64,000 nucleotides of DNA from an uncultured Planktomarina sp. (GTDB lineage: Bacteria; Pseudomonadota; Alphaproteobacteria; Rhodobacterales; Rhodobacteraceae), in contig CAJJBP010000002.1 in assembly GCA_905182425.1 (NCBI GenBank), forward strand, positions 35,286 to 99,285. Direction: 5' to 3'. Position numbers and translations under genes: made by a program. Within the stretch, counting starts at the first letter, position 1. Each line of letters begins with the position of its first letter. A model generated the notes under the pieces. That model saw only the letters and a program-made list of their open reading frames with translations. It made no database searches and had not been told where the DNA came from. Positions 45,265 through 55,656 of the stretch are shown here, piece by piece.

Positions 45265-45769
45265 TTACAGAACGTGATTGAGCTTATATCGATTGGACAG
45301 TCTCGGCGCCATGGCACGACATTAAAGAAAACTTCCCATCTTACAATCATGAAGAATGTGCCGCCTCAATCTTACGTCTATTTGAAAGTGAGCAATATAC
45401 ATGGGTTGTACATAAAATGGAGACTTTTAAATGGCCTATTACGAACGTCTCATTCGCGACAAACCCCGCAGACGTGATAGAGATCATGCTAATATCTATT
45501 TCATAATTGCGCGACAGTTTGTAGACCCTTGAACCAAAATAGTTTCGAACCAGATTTTGACTCGCTTTCAACAGAGCACTTAGGGCGCAATCAGGTGTTC
45601 GCAGGCCATTTACATCAAAAACCGCCTAAAATATGGAAATAGCACTTCAATAACGGGGATGTTATCAAACAAAACCGCCACTTGCAGGGACCATCTGCTT
45701 TTGGAGCCTTTTCCTTGCCAGCAAAAATGGCTATTCGATGTCAAAATCTTAGAGTATTGGATCTTGGCA
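45265..45769. other. Gene-poor stretch upstream of valS with possible coding debris
   Basis: No intact gene is visible in these 505 bases. On the plus strand 45282-45506 is stop-free (74 codons, including WTVSAPWHDIKENFPSYNHE and YTWVVHKMETFKWPIT) with a protein-like composition but no start and no family I recognise. The frame of valS is open back to 45659, but that part does not resemble ValRS. The stretch probably contains eroded gene remains. Confidence 0.5.
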
Positions 45770-48691
45770 ATGGATAAGTTTAACGCAGTAGAAGCTGAAG
45801 CACGACTGTACAAAGCTTGGGAGGCCACTGGTTGCTTTAAGGCAGGCGCAAATGCCAAGCCAGGAGCTCCAAGCTATTGCATCATGATCCCGCCTCCAAA
45901 TGTGACTGGTGTTTTACACATGGGGCATGCGTTTAATAACACCTTGCAAGATATTCTCGTTCGATGGCATCGTATGCGCGGTTTTGATACCCTTTGGCAG
46001 GCCGGAACAGATCACGCGGGCATCGCAACACAGATGGTTGTGGAGCGGCAACTTGCCGAGAACAAGCAGCCAAGTCGGGTAGAACTGGGTCGCGAAAAAT
46101 TCTTAGAAAAAGTTTGGGAATGGAAAGAAGTATCCGGCGGAACTATTGTAAACCAGCTCAAAAGATTGGGCGCGTCATGTGATTGGGATCGCACCGCATT
46201 CACCATGGCCGGTGCGCAGGGTGACACGAGAACTGGGCATGAGAATAGTCCCAATTTTCACGACGCTGTGATTAAAGTTTTTGTCGAGATGTACAACAAA
46301 GGCCTGATCCATCGCGGCAAACGCTTGGTCAACTGGGACCCTCACTTTGAGACGGCCATATCTGACTTAGAGGTTGAGAATATTGAAGTCGCAGGCCAAA
46401 TGTGGCACTTTAAATATCCACTTGCAGGTGGTGCTACCTATAAATACATCGAAAAAGATGTAGATGGGGTTATCACCCTTGAAGAGGAGCGCGACTATAT
46501 ATCCATCGCCACAACACGCCCAGAAACAATGTTGGGTGATGGCGCGGTTGCTGTGCACCCAAGTGATGAACGCTATTCCTCCATCGTAGGGATGATGTGT
46601 GAAATCCCAGTAGGCCCAAGGGCACAGCGCCGTTTGATACCCATTATTACAGATGAATACCCAGACAAAAATTTCGGCTCAGGCGCTGTAAAAATTACTG
46701 GCGCCCATGATTTTAACGACTATCAAGTGGCCAAACGGTGTGGCATCCCGATGTTTAATCTGATGGATACAAAAGCCAACATGCGTGCTGATGGACGCCC
46801 CTACATCGAAGAGGCGGCAACAGCTCAGGCAATTTCCAACGGTGACGAAGATTTTGATGAGGCCAAAATCGCAGCCATGAACCTAGTACCTGAGGACTAT
46901 CGTGGCATGGACCGTTTTGAGGCGCGCGCCAAGATTGTGGCGGATATCACCGATGAAGGTCTAGCCGTGATCGAGACAATAGAAATCACAGATGACGACG
47001 GTACAAAAACTACGACTGAGCGTCCAATGGTTGAGAGCAAACCAATTATGCAGCCGTTTGGAGACCGCTCCAAAGTGGTAATTGAACCCATGCTGACGGA
47101 TCAATGGTTCGTGGATACTACTAAGATTGTAGAACCAGCTTTAGATGCTGTACGGGATGGCACAGTCACGATCCTACCTGATTCTGAGAAAAAGGTGTAT
47201 TATCATTGGCTGGAAAACATCGAGCCATGGTGTATTTCACGGCAGCTTTGGTGGGGACACCAAATACCGGTATGGTTTGATGAAGATGGCGCGCAATATT
47301 GCGCAGCAACAGTATCGGAAGCGCAAACTCTCGCAGGTTCAGGCGCAAAACTGACCCGCGATCCTGACGTACTCGACACGTGGTTCTCGTCTGGTCTCTG
47401 GCCAATTGGGACGTTGGGCTGGACGGGCGATGCGGATGTCGATGTACAAAACGATATATTACAGCGCTTTATGCCAACATCTGATCTTATCACTGGGTCT
47501 GATATTTTATTCTTCTGGGTTGCCAGAATGATGATGATGCAGCTAGCTGTTGTTGATCAAATCCCATTCAAGACCATTTATCTACACGGTCTTGTCCGCG
47601 ATGCCAAAGGGAAGAAAATGAGTAAATCTACCGGGAACGTGGTAGATCCATTGGAAATCATTGATGAGTTCGGAGCGGATGCCTTGCGCTTTACTAATGC
47701 TGCCATGGCCTCTCTCGGTGGCGTTCTTAAACTGGATATGCAGCGGATTGCAGGCTACCGGAATTTTGGTACTAAACTTTGGAACGCATGTTCGTTTGCG
47801 GAATTCAACCAAGCCTTTCAAGAACGTACGAATGGCATCCCTTCTCCCCAGCTTGCTTTGAACAAATGGATCATTGGCGAAGTTGGTCAGGTTCGTGTCG
47901 CCGTAGATGAGGCTTTAGTCGCGTACCGGTTTAACGAAGCTGCGTCTTCGCTATATGCATTCGTTTGGGGCACAGTATGCGATCGTTACATTGAGCTTTC
48001 AAAATCTATTTTAAAGGGCGAACATACCAGTGGAGATGCTGGGAAATTGGAAACTCAAACCACCCTCGCGTGGGTGCTTGAGCAAAGTATGATTATGCTT
48101 CACCCAATTATGCCGTTCATCACAGAAGAGCTATGGGGCATAACTGCCTCTCGCGACACGATGCTCGTGCACCAAGACTGGCCTAAATATGGAATGGAAT
48201 TGGTAAATGATGCGGCAACAAGTGAAATCAGTTGGACTATTTCCTTGATTGATGCCATCCGCTCTGCGCGCGCTCAAATGAACGTTCCCGCTGGATCAAG
48301 GGTCGCATTGGTTCAAGTACAAAACACTAGAGCTGGAGCTGCAGCAATGGCTGCAAATATGGCGCAAATTTGTCAAATGGCACGGATTACTGAAGTAACA
48401 ACCGAGAATGAGATGCCAAAAGGTGCAATTACGGTTTCGGCCCCTGGCGCCACATTCGGCCTACCATTGGCGGATATTATTGACGTTTCTGCAGAGAAAT
48501 TTCGTCTCGAGAAAAATATGGGGAAATTAGCCAAAGAACTGGGCGGATTGCGTGGACGTTTGAACAACCCTAAATTTGCAGCCTCTGCGCCACCTGAAGT
48601 TTTGGCTGAAACTAAGGCTAATCTGACGGCGCGAGAAGAAGAAGAACAAAAAATATCTGAAGCCCTAGCGAGGCTTGCGGAGATCTCATAA
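45770..48691 (+). CDS. valS: Valyl-tRNA synthetase
   Basis: 973 residues from ATG 45770, matching the family start ([19 protein letters not shown]). The frame is open to 45659, but the extra residues are unlike ValRS. The HIGH motif is [20 protein letters not shown] (about residues 43-62) and KMSKS is [16 protein letters not shown] (about residue 620). The CP1 editing domain lies between them ([16 protein letters not shown]). The C-terminal region ends in the usual ValRS coiled coil ([20 protein letters not shown]). Length is typical for alphaproteobacteria. No regulatory leader is evident. Confidence 0.97.
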   Translation: MDKFNAVEAEARLYKAWEATGCFKAGANAKPGAPSYCIMIPPPNVTGVLHMGHAFNNTLQDILVRWHRMRGFDTLWQAGTDHAGIATQMVVERQLAENKQPSRVELGREKFLEKVWEWKEVSGGTIVNQLKRLGASCDWDRTAFTMAGAQGDTRTGHENSPNFHDAVIKVFVEMYNKGLIHRGKRLVNWDPHFETAISDLEVENIEVAGQMWHFKYPLAGGATYKYIEKDVDGVITLEEERDYISIATTRPETMLGDGAVAVHPSDERYSSIVGMMCEIPVGPRAQRRLIPIITDEYPDKNFGSGAVKITGAHDFNDYQVAKRCGIPMFNLMDTKANMRADGRPYIEEAATAQAISNGDEDFDEAKIAAMNLVPEDYRGMDRFEARAKIVADITDEGLAVIETIEITDDDGTKTTTERPMVESKPIMQPFGDRSKVVIEPMLTDQWFVDTTKIVEPALDAVRDGTVTILPDSEKKVYYHWLENIEPWCISRQLWWGHQIPVWFDEDGAQYCAATVSEAQTLAGSGAKLTRDPDVLDTWFSSGLWPIGTLGWTGDADVDVQNDILQRFMPTSDLITGSDILFFWVARMMMMQLAVVDQIPFKTIYLHGLVRDAKGKKMSKSTGNVVDPLEIIDEFGADALRFTNAAMASLGGVLKLDMQRIAGYRNFGTKLWNACSFAEFNQAFQERTNGIPSPQLALNKWIIGEVGQVRVAVDEALVAYRFNEAASSLYAFVWGTVCDRYIELSKSILKGEHTSGDAGKLETQTTLAWVLEQSMIMLHPIMPFITEELWGITASRDTMLVHQDWPKYGMELVNDAATSEISWTISLIDAIRSARAQMNVPAGSRVALVQVQNTRAGAAAMAANMAQICQMARITEVTTENEMPKGAITVSAPGATFGLPLADIIDVSAEKFRLEKNMGKLAKELGGLRGRLNNPKFAASAPPEVLAETKANLTAREEEEQKISEALARLAEIS

Positions 48692-48728
48692 CATTAAAAG
48701 AGAGAAATATCGAAACAGGGGTTTCTGA

Positions 48729-49839
48729 ATGAGCAAAATCACACTGACGGCACTAGCACAAACGTTGCCATCAACGGTGCCTTTTGTTGGTCCCGAAACG
48801 CAAGAACGTGCATTAGGGAAAAAATTTAAAGCTCGCCTTGGCGCGAACGAAAGCCTATTTGGGCCTTCGCCAAAAGCAATTTTAGCAATGGAACAGGCAG
48901 CGGCCGATATATGGCAATACGGTGATCCTGAAAATTATGATCTGCGTAACGCGTTAGCACTGCACCATGATATTGACCCGGCTCATATTATTATCGGGGA
49001 AGGAATTGACGGCCTTCTATCCTATTTGGTGCGGCTCTTAGTTGATCCTGGCACTCCAATTGTGACATCTCATGGCGCGTACCCTACATTCAATTTCCAT
49101 GCGGTTGGATATGGCGGCGTTTTACACACGGTACCTTACAAAAACGATCATGAAGATCCACAGGCCCTGATCACGGAAGTATCAGAAGTGGGTGCTAAAT
49201 TGGTTTATTTTGCCAATCCAGACAATCCAATGGGAACATGGCACTCTGCAAAGACGGTACAAGACCTGATGGATAATATTCCTCAAGAGGCATTACTCGT
49301 TCTTGACGAGGCCTATGTAGAAATGGCTCCCAAGGGCACTGCACCACCACTAAATCCTGAAACCGAAAATGTGATACGCATGCGAACATTCTCCAAAGCC
49401 TACGGCATGGCTGGCGCACGGGTTCGGGTATGCAATTGGTCCAAAAGAACTGATCAAATCGTTTGACAAAGTGCGCAATCATTTCGGAGTGTCGCGAATT
49501 TCTCAAATAGGTGCTTTGGCTGCCTTGGCGGATCCTGAACATTTTGCAAATGTTCAGAAAAAAATCAGTGTTAGCCGTAATCGGTTGTATCAGATTGCGC
49601 GTGAAAATGGCCTAAGTAGCCTGCCCTCTGCCGCAAATTTTGTTTCGATTGATTGTGGAAAAGACGGTAACTTTGCGCGAAAGGTTTTGGAAAGTCTTGT
49701 TATCAACAGTGTTTTTATTCGCATGTCTACCATCGCACCTATGGACAGATGTATAAGGGTCTCATGCGGAGATTCTGAGGCCATACATGCCTTTGAAAAA
49801 GCACTGCCTATAGCCTTACAAGCCGCAGCATCGAGTTAA
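48729..49839 (+). pseudogene. Histidinol-phosphate-aminotransferase-like PLP enzyme gene with one frameshift
   Basis: The first frame runs to 49466 and contains LGANESLFGPSPKAILAMEQ, the cofactor region LVYFANPDNPMGTWHSAK, VLDEAYVEM, and the PLP lysine in RTFSKAYGMAGAR. Right after GAR the frame derails. In the next frame the expected GYAIGPKELIKSFDKVRNHF appears and continues to the stop at 49839. Removing one base at about 49425 (gtt-c-ggg) gives an uninterrupted fold-type I aminotransferase of about 369 residues. It is HisC-like, but the family also covers other amino acids. Whether this is a real mutation or a sequence error cannot be told here. Confidence 0.85.
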
Positions 49840-49843
49840 CGTT

Positions 49844-51037
49844 TCACTTCGCCAAAACGTGCGCTGCGGCCTCAAGGCCGCCAGGGCCATGCGGAATATT
49901 CAGAGCAATCAAACCCGCTTGAATTGAACCAAGCGTACCCATAATCATATGTGCATTCACATGCCCCATGTGCCCAATGCGAAAATAGCCATCTCCATTT
50001 GGATCATCAGGAGTGGACATATTAAGGCCTATTCCAAGTGTCAGCCCTGCCTCATGCTCAGTCCATCGACGCAACTGTTTTCCGTATGGCGCACCAATTG
50101 TAATTGCCGTGACTGCATTGCTACGCAGAGCAGGATTCTCGATATTTAATTTCATTGGTCCGCCATTGCCCCAAGCTTCGCAGGCAGCCCAAACGGCCTG
50201 CGCGATCTGCGAATGTCGACGCCACACATGATCCAAACCCTCTTCGCTAATCATAGTCAGTGCCTCATTCAACCCAAGAAGATGATGCGTTGGCGCAGTT
50301 CCACAGAAATATTCATAGTAAAGTTCAGGATTAATGCGGGGTTTCCAGTCCCAGTAAGAGCTAACTCGCTTCATAGCGTTTCGCGCGGCAGCGGCACGAT
50401 CTGAAAAGAAAACGAACCCCAAACCTGGCGGTGTCATCAAGCCTTTTTGGCAAGCCGTGACCATAATATCCACGCCCCATTCATCCATCAAAAACTCATC
50501 ACAACCTAAGCTGGCGATACAATCAACCATAAGCAAAGCATGGTGGTCGCTAGCATCAATTGTCTTTCTCAAAGCATCAATATCATTTTTGACTGACGTG
50601 GAGGTATCAACATGCACAGCCATTACTGCTTTGATTTTACCATGTGGATCCGATTTTAAATGTGCCCGAACTTGATCAAGGTCGATTGTGCCTTGCCGTC
50701 CAAAATTAAGCGTGTCGATCTCGACGCCTAAATTACGGGCCATTTCGCCCCACCCTTCACAAAAACGTCCTGTTGCCAGAACCAAAACTTTATCACCAGG
50801 AGCCAAAACATTGGCGATGGCTGCTTCCCATGCACCGTGCCCATTGCAGATATAAATCGCTGCATGCCCTTCCGTCCTTGCAACATTCTTTAAGTCAGGA
50901 ATCAAACGTTTTGTAAGTTCAATTAGACCGCCTTCATATATATTTGGAGCGGGTTGATGCATCGCCTGAAGAACCCGATCGGGCATGACTGACGGTCCTG
51001 GAATTGCAAGATATTGGCGGCCTTGAGAAAGAGACAT
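49844..51037 (-). CDS. Alanine/serine-glyoxylate aminotransferase family protein
   Basis: This 397-residue fold-type I class V aminotransferase has LAIPGPSVMPDRVLQAMHQP at the N-terminus, ICNGHGAWEAAIANVLAPGD for phosphate binding, and MVDCIASLGCDEFLMDEWGV with the aspartate that pairs the cofactor. The PLP lysine is in MVTACQKGLMTPPGLGF (about residue 195), and YFRIGHMGHVN is near the C-terminus. Likely donors and acceptors are serine or alanine with glyoxylate, as in the serine cycle or photorespiratory-type metabolism. The specific pair is not proven. It converges with the broken aminotransferase gene, four bases apart. Confidence 0.85.
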   Translation of the reverse strand: MSLSQGRQYLAIPGPSVMPDRVLQAMHQPAPNIYEGGLIELTKRLIPDLKNVARTEGHAAIYICNGHGAWEAAIANVLAPGDKVLVLATGRFCEGWGEMARNLGVEIDTLNFGRQGTIDLDQVRAHLKSDPHGKIKAVMAVHVDTSTSVKNDIDALRKTIDASDHHALLMVDCIASLGCDEFLMDEWGVDIMVTACQKGLMTPPGLGFVFFSDRAAAARNAMKRVSSYWDWKPRINPELYYEYFCGTAPTHHLLGLNEALTMISEEGLDHVWRRHSQIAQAVWAACEAWGNGGPMKLNIENPALRSNAVTAITIGAPYGKQLRRWTEHEAGLTLGIGLNMSTPDDPNGDGYFRIGHMGHVNAHMIMGTLGSIQAGLIALNIPHGPGGLEAAAHVLAK

Positions 51038-51150
51038 TATAAATTACCTAATTATTCACGATTATTAATGTGTTATCGATATTCGCGGATTTTAGCCTCG
51101 TCAACCAGCCATCTCTTGCACGGCCACAAACAAATCAATAACACCCAAGC

Positions 51151-52917
51151 ATGGGTTTACCTGAAAACACAATTCTCAAGTCAAACCAGTTACAGTTAAT
51201 TGGTTGGCTGTGGCACGGTTACCTAAAGCGTCACATATGGATGCTATGCCTCATTATCGTACTGATGATGATCGAAGGTAGTATGATCGGTGGCCTCGCT
51301 TGGATGATGCAGCCCTTATTTGATGGTGTTTTCACGGGAGGAAGTTTAGTCCAACTCTGGACAATTGGATTAATCGTTTTTGGGCTCTTTTTGGCTCGTG
51401 GTATTTTATCAATTGCCCACCGCGTGATGATGACTCGCATAGCACGGTTTTCTATTGCGGACTTACAAAACGACCTTCTTGCTCACTTATTACGCCTAGA
51501 TATGAACTTCTTCACTATTAATGCACCCGGTTATCTAATCGAGCGTGTTCAGGGTGATGTGCAATCTATAGCTTCAATTTGGGGTTTAATTGTTCGCGGT
51601 GCTGCGCGGGATTTGATCGGTTTGCTATCACTCGTCATCGTCATGGTCTCAATTGATTGGAAATGGGCAGCAATAGCCCTGCTCGGTACGCCTCTGCTCG
51701 TTGGACCGTCTTTGATTGCGCAGCGCTATACTCGGAAGCAAGCCTCAAAAGCGCGGGATGTTGCCGCAAATATGGCAACGCGTTTAGACGAGGCGTTTCA
51801 CGGTATTGGAACTATTAAACTAAATAGTTTGGAGTCATATTACTCTCATCGCTACGAAGCACTGACCAAAAACCAAATACGCGTTGAAGTAAAAACCTTA
51901 TTTGGCACTGCCGTCTTACCATCACTGGTCGATATAATGAGCGGTATCGGTTTTGCGGGTGTGATTATCTACGGTGGATATGAGATAATCAATGGAACTA
52001 AATCGGTAGGTCAATTTATGGCATTTTTCAGTGCTTTAGGATTGGCGTTTGAGCCTCTGCGCAGACTGGCAGGTATTGCAGGACTTTTGAACGCCGCAAC
52101 AGTATCAATTCAACGCATGCGTGATATTTTGGACCAAAAGCCAAGTCTACTTGGCCCAAAAATACCACAAGAATTTTCTTCAATTGGCGATATAGCTTTT
52201 AAAAACGTCAATTTAAGCTTTGGAAAAACGACTGTTTTGGACAATGTCTCATTTGTTGCAGCGGCAGGCAAAACAACAGCTTTGGTTGGGGCCTCCGGCG
52301 CTGGCAAAACGACAATCTTTAACACACTGACACGGTTATTCGCCCATACAAGTGGCGATATCACGATTTCTGGTGTTTCAAACTCCGAAGTTGACCCAAT
52401 GGTCCTACGATCACAGATTTCCGTAGTGTCCCAAGACAGTCTACTCTTTGATGAAACGTTGCGTGAGAATTTGACGTTAGGGAGGGACGATATTGAGGAG
52501 GCGGAATTACAAAGGGTGCTCGATATGGCCCATGTTTCTGAGTTCCTTTCAAAGCTGCCAAAAGGATTAGACTCAGAAGTCGGGCCCCGCGGATCCAGCT
52601 TATCCGGAGGGCAACGCCAACGGGTAGCAATTGCGCGAGCTTTGTTGCGAAACACACAAATTTTGCTTTTAGATGAGGCTACATCAGCGCTAGACAGTAA
52701 TTCTGAAAAGTTGGTGCAAAAAGCATTAGATGGTCTGGCGCAAAATCGAACCACCTTGGTCATTGCGCATCGGCTCTCAACAATTATTGCGGCAGATCAA
52801 ATTATAGTAATGGATAAGGGTCGCATTCTGGAAACGGGTACTCATGCCAAACTCCTAGCAGCGTCGGGCGCCTATGCAGATCTTTGTAGAAATCAATTTG
52901 GATCAACTGATGATTGA
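51151..52917 (+). CDS. ABC exporter, fused permease and ATPase (MsbA-like)
   Basis: A 588-residue half-transporter. Residues 20-320 hold six helices of the ABC exporter type 1 fold (first helix around MLCLIIVLMMIEGSMIGGLA). The ATPase has Walker A GASGAGKTT (about residue 384), Q-loop SVVSQDSLLF, signature LSGGQRQRVAIARALL (about residue 483), Walker B ILLLDEATSALD, and the H-loop in VIAHRLSTI. It resembles lipid A/multidrug exporters such as MsbA. Its 3' end overlaps the extended glycosyltransferase frame on the other strand by 25 bases. Confidence 0.9.
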   Translation: MGLPENTILKSNQLQLIGWLWHGYLKRHIWMLCLIIVLMMIEGSMIGGLAWMMQPLFDGVFTGGSLVQLWTIGLIVFGLFLARGILSIAHRVMMTRIARFSIADLQNDLLAHLLRLDMNFFTINAPGYLIERVQGDVQSIASIWGLIVRGAARDLIGLLSLVIVMVSIDWKWAAIALLGTPLLVGPSLIAQRYTRKQASKARDVAANMATRLDEAFHGIGTIKLNSLESYYSHRYEALTKNQIRVEVKTLFGTAVLPSLVDIMSGIGFAGVIIYGGYEIINGTKSVGQFMAFFSALGLAFEPLRRLAGIAGLLNAATVSIQRMRDILDQKPSLLGPKIPQEFSSIGDIAFKNVNLSFGKTTVLDNVSFVAAAGKTTALVGASGAGKTTIFNTLTRLFAHTSGDITISGVSNSEVDPMVLRSQISVVSQDSLLFDETLRENLTLGRDDIEEAELQRVLDMAHVSEFLSKLPKGLDSEVGPRGSSLSGGQRQRVAIARALLRNTQILLLDEATSALDSNSEKLVQKALDGLAQNRTTLVIAHRLSTIIAADQIIVMDKGRILETGTHAKLLAASGAYADLCRNQFGSTDD

Positions 52918-53583
52918 TACTCACGGCTAAGCGCTTCCGCTGAGGCACCACCAAAATACCGAAGCAAAATAAGTATATTTTGAGCGCCACGCCGTACCCA
53001 CCCATCCGCTTTATATTTTTCCGCATCTGTAAAAGCACGGCTACTCAGCCTTACGGATTTTAGCTGTAAGGGCGAGCACTAAGGCCACGTCTTCCATCAA
53101 CGGTTGATCTGGATAGCCTCCAGCGCGGTCATAGTCATTTCGTGATAAAATCAGGCCCTGGTCCCCGAATGGAAGACCCAGTACGCTGCTCCGCAAATTA
53201 GCCCAACACTCGACTAACCGGGGAGCCAGGCCGTGGGCACGAAATGCAAGTGAGAAGCACAAAGGCCCCTTGTGGAAATAACTCGCAACGTCCTCGCTCC
53301 ACCCCTCTTGCAAGAAGGTGTCTGCATGTAAAACAAAAATCCATGACCCTCGCGCATGAGCAACACCACGTTTCAACTGCCCTCCACGTGACGAAGGGCC
53401 TTCAAGCCACGCGGCGCCCCATTCGGATGCAATTTCTTTAGTTTCATCCGTTGACCCACCGTCCGAAATTACGACTTCATATATTAAATTAGCATCCAGC
53501 CCCTCCATTAATGATAGAAGCGTTACTGGTAAATCCCGGGCAGAGTTCAAGGTAGGAATAACAATAGAAATTGGAGCGCGCAT
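52893..53583 (-). pseudogene. TIGR04283-type glycosyltransferase gene with a late frameshift
   Basis: The 5' frame (53583-53041) encodes a family 2 glycosyltransferase: ISIVIPTLNSARDLPVTLLS, the nucleotide-sugar DGGSTD motif (VVISDGGSTDETKEIA), HADTFLQEGW for DxD-like metal binding, and GDQGLILSRNDYDRAGGYPD. It stops after AKIRKAE. One base later in phase (indel at 53049-53050), the expected tail appears: SSRAFTDAEKYKADGWVRRG, then AQNILILLRYFGG, to a stop at 52893. The intact protein would be about 229 residues, normal for the 'arsenosugar biosynthesis glycosyltransferase' group. No arsenic gene is nearby. Loss of only the C-terminal helices might leave partial function. Confidence 0.82.
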
Positions 53584-53642
53584 GTAACCTCTGGTGTAAA
53601 TGTAAAACAGTTAATATGGTAGTTGTAACCGAAGGATCAGTC

Positions 53643-54374
53643 ATGGCCCAGCCAGAAACCACACGCAGTATTTTACAAGTCACCGGTGCCGATCGGACTA
53701 ATTTTTTACAAAACTTGGTAACAAACGATATTGCAAAGTCTGGACTGACCTACACAGCACTATTAACACCACAAGGAAAATACCTTGCTGATTTTTTTAT
53801 TTTAGTCCGAGAAGGTGATGTATTGATTGATGTGGCTGAACAGTTAAGCTCGGCATTAAAAACACGCCTTATAATGTATAGGTTGCGAGCTGATGTTCAG
53901 GTCACCAACTTGGAGTTAGATGTCAGTTGCGGTTTTGGTAAGCCACCAACTGGAGCATTTAATGACCCACGCCATAAGGCACTTGGCTGGCGACATTATG
54001 GAGTTAGTTCAACTGACACCATCGACTGGGCAGAGCTTCGGGTAGAGCATTTGATCCCAGAAACCGGAATTGAACTAGAGCCGGATAAATTCATTCTAGA
54101 AATGGGATTTGAGCACTTGAATGGGGTTGATTTCAAGAAAGGCTGTTATGTGGGTCAAGAAATAACAGCACGCATGAAACATAAAACGGCACTAAGAAAA
54201 GGCATCGTCCAGGTTAAAATTCTTGGTTCGGTAGACCCTGGGACACCAATTATTGCAAATGGAAAGCCTGCAGGTACTATTTATACACAAAGCAGAGGAC
54301 GGGCCTTGGCGTATCTTCGATTTGATCGCATCGTCAAACAAATGACGGCCAATGATGCCAAAATTACTCTTTAA
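53643..54374 (+). CDS. ygfZ: Folate-binding protein YgfZ/IBA57-like
   Basis: About 243 residues from ATG 53643, preceded by GAAGGA; in-frame starts upstream add residues unlike the family. It has the GcvT-like N-terminal part ([35 protein letters not shown]) and the hallmark [16 protein letters not shown] (about residue 180) whose cysteine is characteristic of YgfZ. It assists maintenance of iron-sulfur proteins with a folate cofactor. Its stop overlaps that of efp by four bases, convergently. Confidence 0.9.
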   Translation: MAQPETTRSILQVTGADRTNFLQNLVTNDIAKSGLTYTALLTPQGKYLADFFILVREGDVLIDVAEQLSSALKTRLIMYRLRADVQVTNLELDVSCGFGKPPTGAFNDPRHKALGWRHYGVSSTDTIDWAELRVEHLIPETGIELEPDKFILEMGFEHLNGVDFKKGCYVGQEITARMKHKTALRKGIVQVKILGSVDPGTPIIANGKPAGTIYTQSRGRALAYLRFDRIVKQMTANDAKITL

Positions 54375-54934
54375 GCGCGTTCTGTGTATTCCATCGAGAT
54401 TGTGTCAACAATGATCATCTCATCTTGACCAACAAAGGGCGGTACCATGACTTTTATTCCATTATCCAAAACTGCTGGCTTGAAGGAATTAGCAGCCGTC
54501 TGTCCCTTGACCACAGGCTCGGTCTCAACAACTTTGCAGGTGACCTTTTGGGGAACCCGAGCACTTAAAGCATCCGAATTATGATATTCGATTTGAACAG
54601 TCATACCGTCTTGCAAGAATGGACGTCGATCACCCAAAAGCTCAACCGGTAACTCGATCTGGTCGTAAGTTTCCAGATCCATAAAAACCAACATTCCATC
54701 GTTCTCATATAAGAATTGTTGATCTTTTTGGTCGAGGCGTACTTTCTCAACCTTATCTGCAGATCTAAAGCGCTCGTTCAATTTTGAGCCATTGCGCAGA
54801 TTGCGCATTTCTACTTGCGCAAACGCACCACCCTTACCGGGCTTCACGTGATCGACTTTTACTGCACTCCACAAACCACCATTATGTTCGAGCACGTTTC
54901 CAATACGAATTTCGTTTCCATTAATTTTTGACAT
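54371..54934 (-). CDS. efp: Translation elongation factor P
   Basis: EF-P relieves ribosome stalling at polyproline stretches. The 187-residue protein has the three-domain length. The N-terminal KOW-like domain carries the loop [20 protein letters not shown], with a lysine at the modification position of the PGKG tip (about residue 33), so EpmA-type lysylation is likely. The OB domains contain [20 protein letters not shown] and the C-terminal [20 protein letters not shown]. It is a single gene on its strand. Confidence 0.97.
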   Translation of the reverse strand: MSKINGNEIRIGNVLEHNGGLWSAVKVDHVKPGKGGAFAQVEMRNLRNGSKLNERFRSADKVEKVRLDQKDQQFLYENDGMLVFMDLETYDQIELPVELLGDRRPFLQDGMTVQIEYHNSDALSARVPQKVTCKVVETEPVVKGQTAANSFKPAVLDNGIKVMVPPFVGQDEMIIVDTISMEYTERA

Positions 54935-54997
54935 CTAAAAAGACCTAAGCAAAAGTTTGCATCTTTATCTTAAGTCGCCTATATCGAAGGTGCAATA

Positions 54998-55105
54998 GTG
55001 TTTCAAGCCATTGAAGAAGACGACGACGACCGGTCAGAGCCATGCGCTCAGCGCATGGCAGCCATTCCAAAAGAGGTTACCCGAATCATTAAACATGCGT
55101 CATAA
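54998..55105 (+). CDS. Possible small protein (35 residues)
   Basis: A GTG at 54998, with GAAGG seven bases upstream, opens a 35-codon frame encoding FQAIEEDDDDRSEPCAQRMA followed by AIPKEVTRIIKHAS. It has an acidic run, one cysteine and an amphipathic tail. It is too short to identify and could be chance. It lies between efp and the DUF6280 gene on the strand of the latter and contains a perfect hairpin within its coding part. Confidence 0.35.
   Translation: MFQAIEEDDDDRSEPCAQRMAAIPKEVTRIIKHAS
55039..55059. repeat. Perfect 9-base inverted repeat hairpin
   Basis: GCCATGCGC (55039-55047) and GCGCATGGC (55051-55059) flank TCA. The stem is strong and G+C-rich, but no T-run follows, so it is not an intrinsic terminator. 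It lies 93 bases before the DUF6280 start. Confidence 0.8.
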
Positions 55106-55151
55106 GAAGTTTAAATAAGAAGTTCAAGACCCAGAATTAAAAGGATACGAG

Positions 55152-55463
55152 ATGAAAGACTTCGTCGACGGAAATGCCTTTAACAACGAACAAGGCAACC
55201 GTGCCCGTAAGTTGTTTGCCGCAGTAGTTTTGGCCGCGCTAGATGACGCGATTGCCGATGATAAAAAATACGGCAACGGTCCTGAACAAATTGCACGCTG
55301 GGCTCGCTCCAGAGACGGCCGTGAAGTCTTGTCATGTGCAGGAATAGATCCAAACGAGCGTGTTGTATCCGGCCTCATGGATTTTGTGGGCAAAGGTATA
55401 CGTACGTCAGTGGCTCTTAGCCGCGAAGAAAGCGAGCGTCGCCAGCAGGCAGAAGCAGCTTAA
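55152..55463 (+). CDS. DUF6280 family protein
   Basis: A 103-residue, mostly helical soluble protein: FVDGNAFNNEQGNRARKLFA, then VVLAALDDAIADDKKYGNGP, and GREVLSCAGIDPNERVVSGL. A strong AAAGGA precedes the start and an intrinsic terminator follows, so it is a well-formed single-gene unit. It resembles the conserved rhodobacterial family DUF6280, of unknown function. Confidence 0.75.
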   Translation: MKDFVDGNAFNNEQGNRARKLFAAVVLAALDDAIADDKKYGNGPEQIARWARSRDGREVLSCAGIDPNERVVSGLMDFVGKGIRTSVALSREESERRQQAEAA

Positions 55464-55477
55464 AAAAGTTTTTTTGT

Positions 55478-55512
55478 GAAAAAATGCGTCCCACAGTGGG
55501 CGCTTTTTTTTA
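55478..55512 (+). terminator. Rho-independent terminator after the DUF6280 gene
   Basis: AAAAAATGCG-T-CCCA (from about 55479) pairs with TGGG-CGC-TTTTTTTT (55497-55511) around a CAG loop. The A-run before the stem and T-run after it make it a good intrinsic terminator, possibly bidirectional. Confidence 0.85.
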
Positions 55513-55656
55513 CTTTAGACTATAAATACAAATGGTATTTTTTGTGTTTGACCCGAAAATCTTGTGTAATATGAAACCAAATTGGTTTGTGCGATGGTAT
55601 AATTCATCTGGGGTTAAGAACTATGAGGGTGGGGGTGCGCTCTGACTAGAGCAATA

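Noticed and set aside
55513..55656. Cobalamin riboswitch upstream of cobQ
   Set aside because: I looked for the B12-box (GCCACTG-type) and flanking helices in the leader and saw neither; the region is simply A+T-rich.
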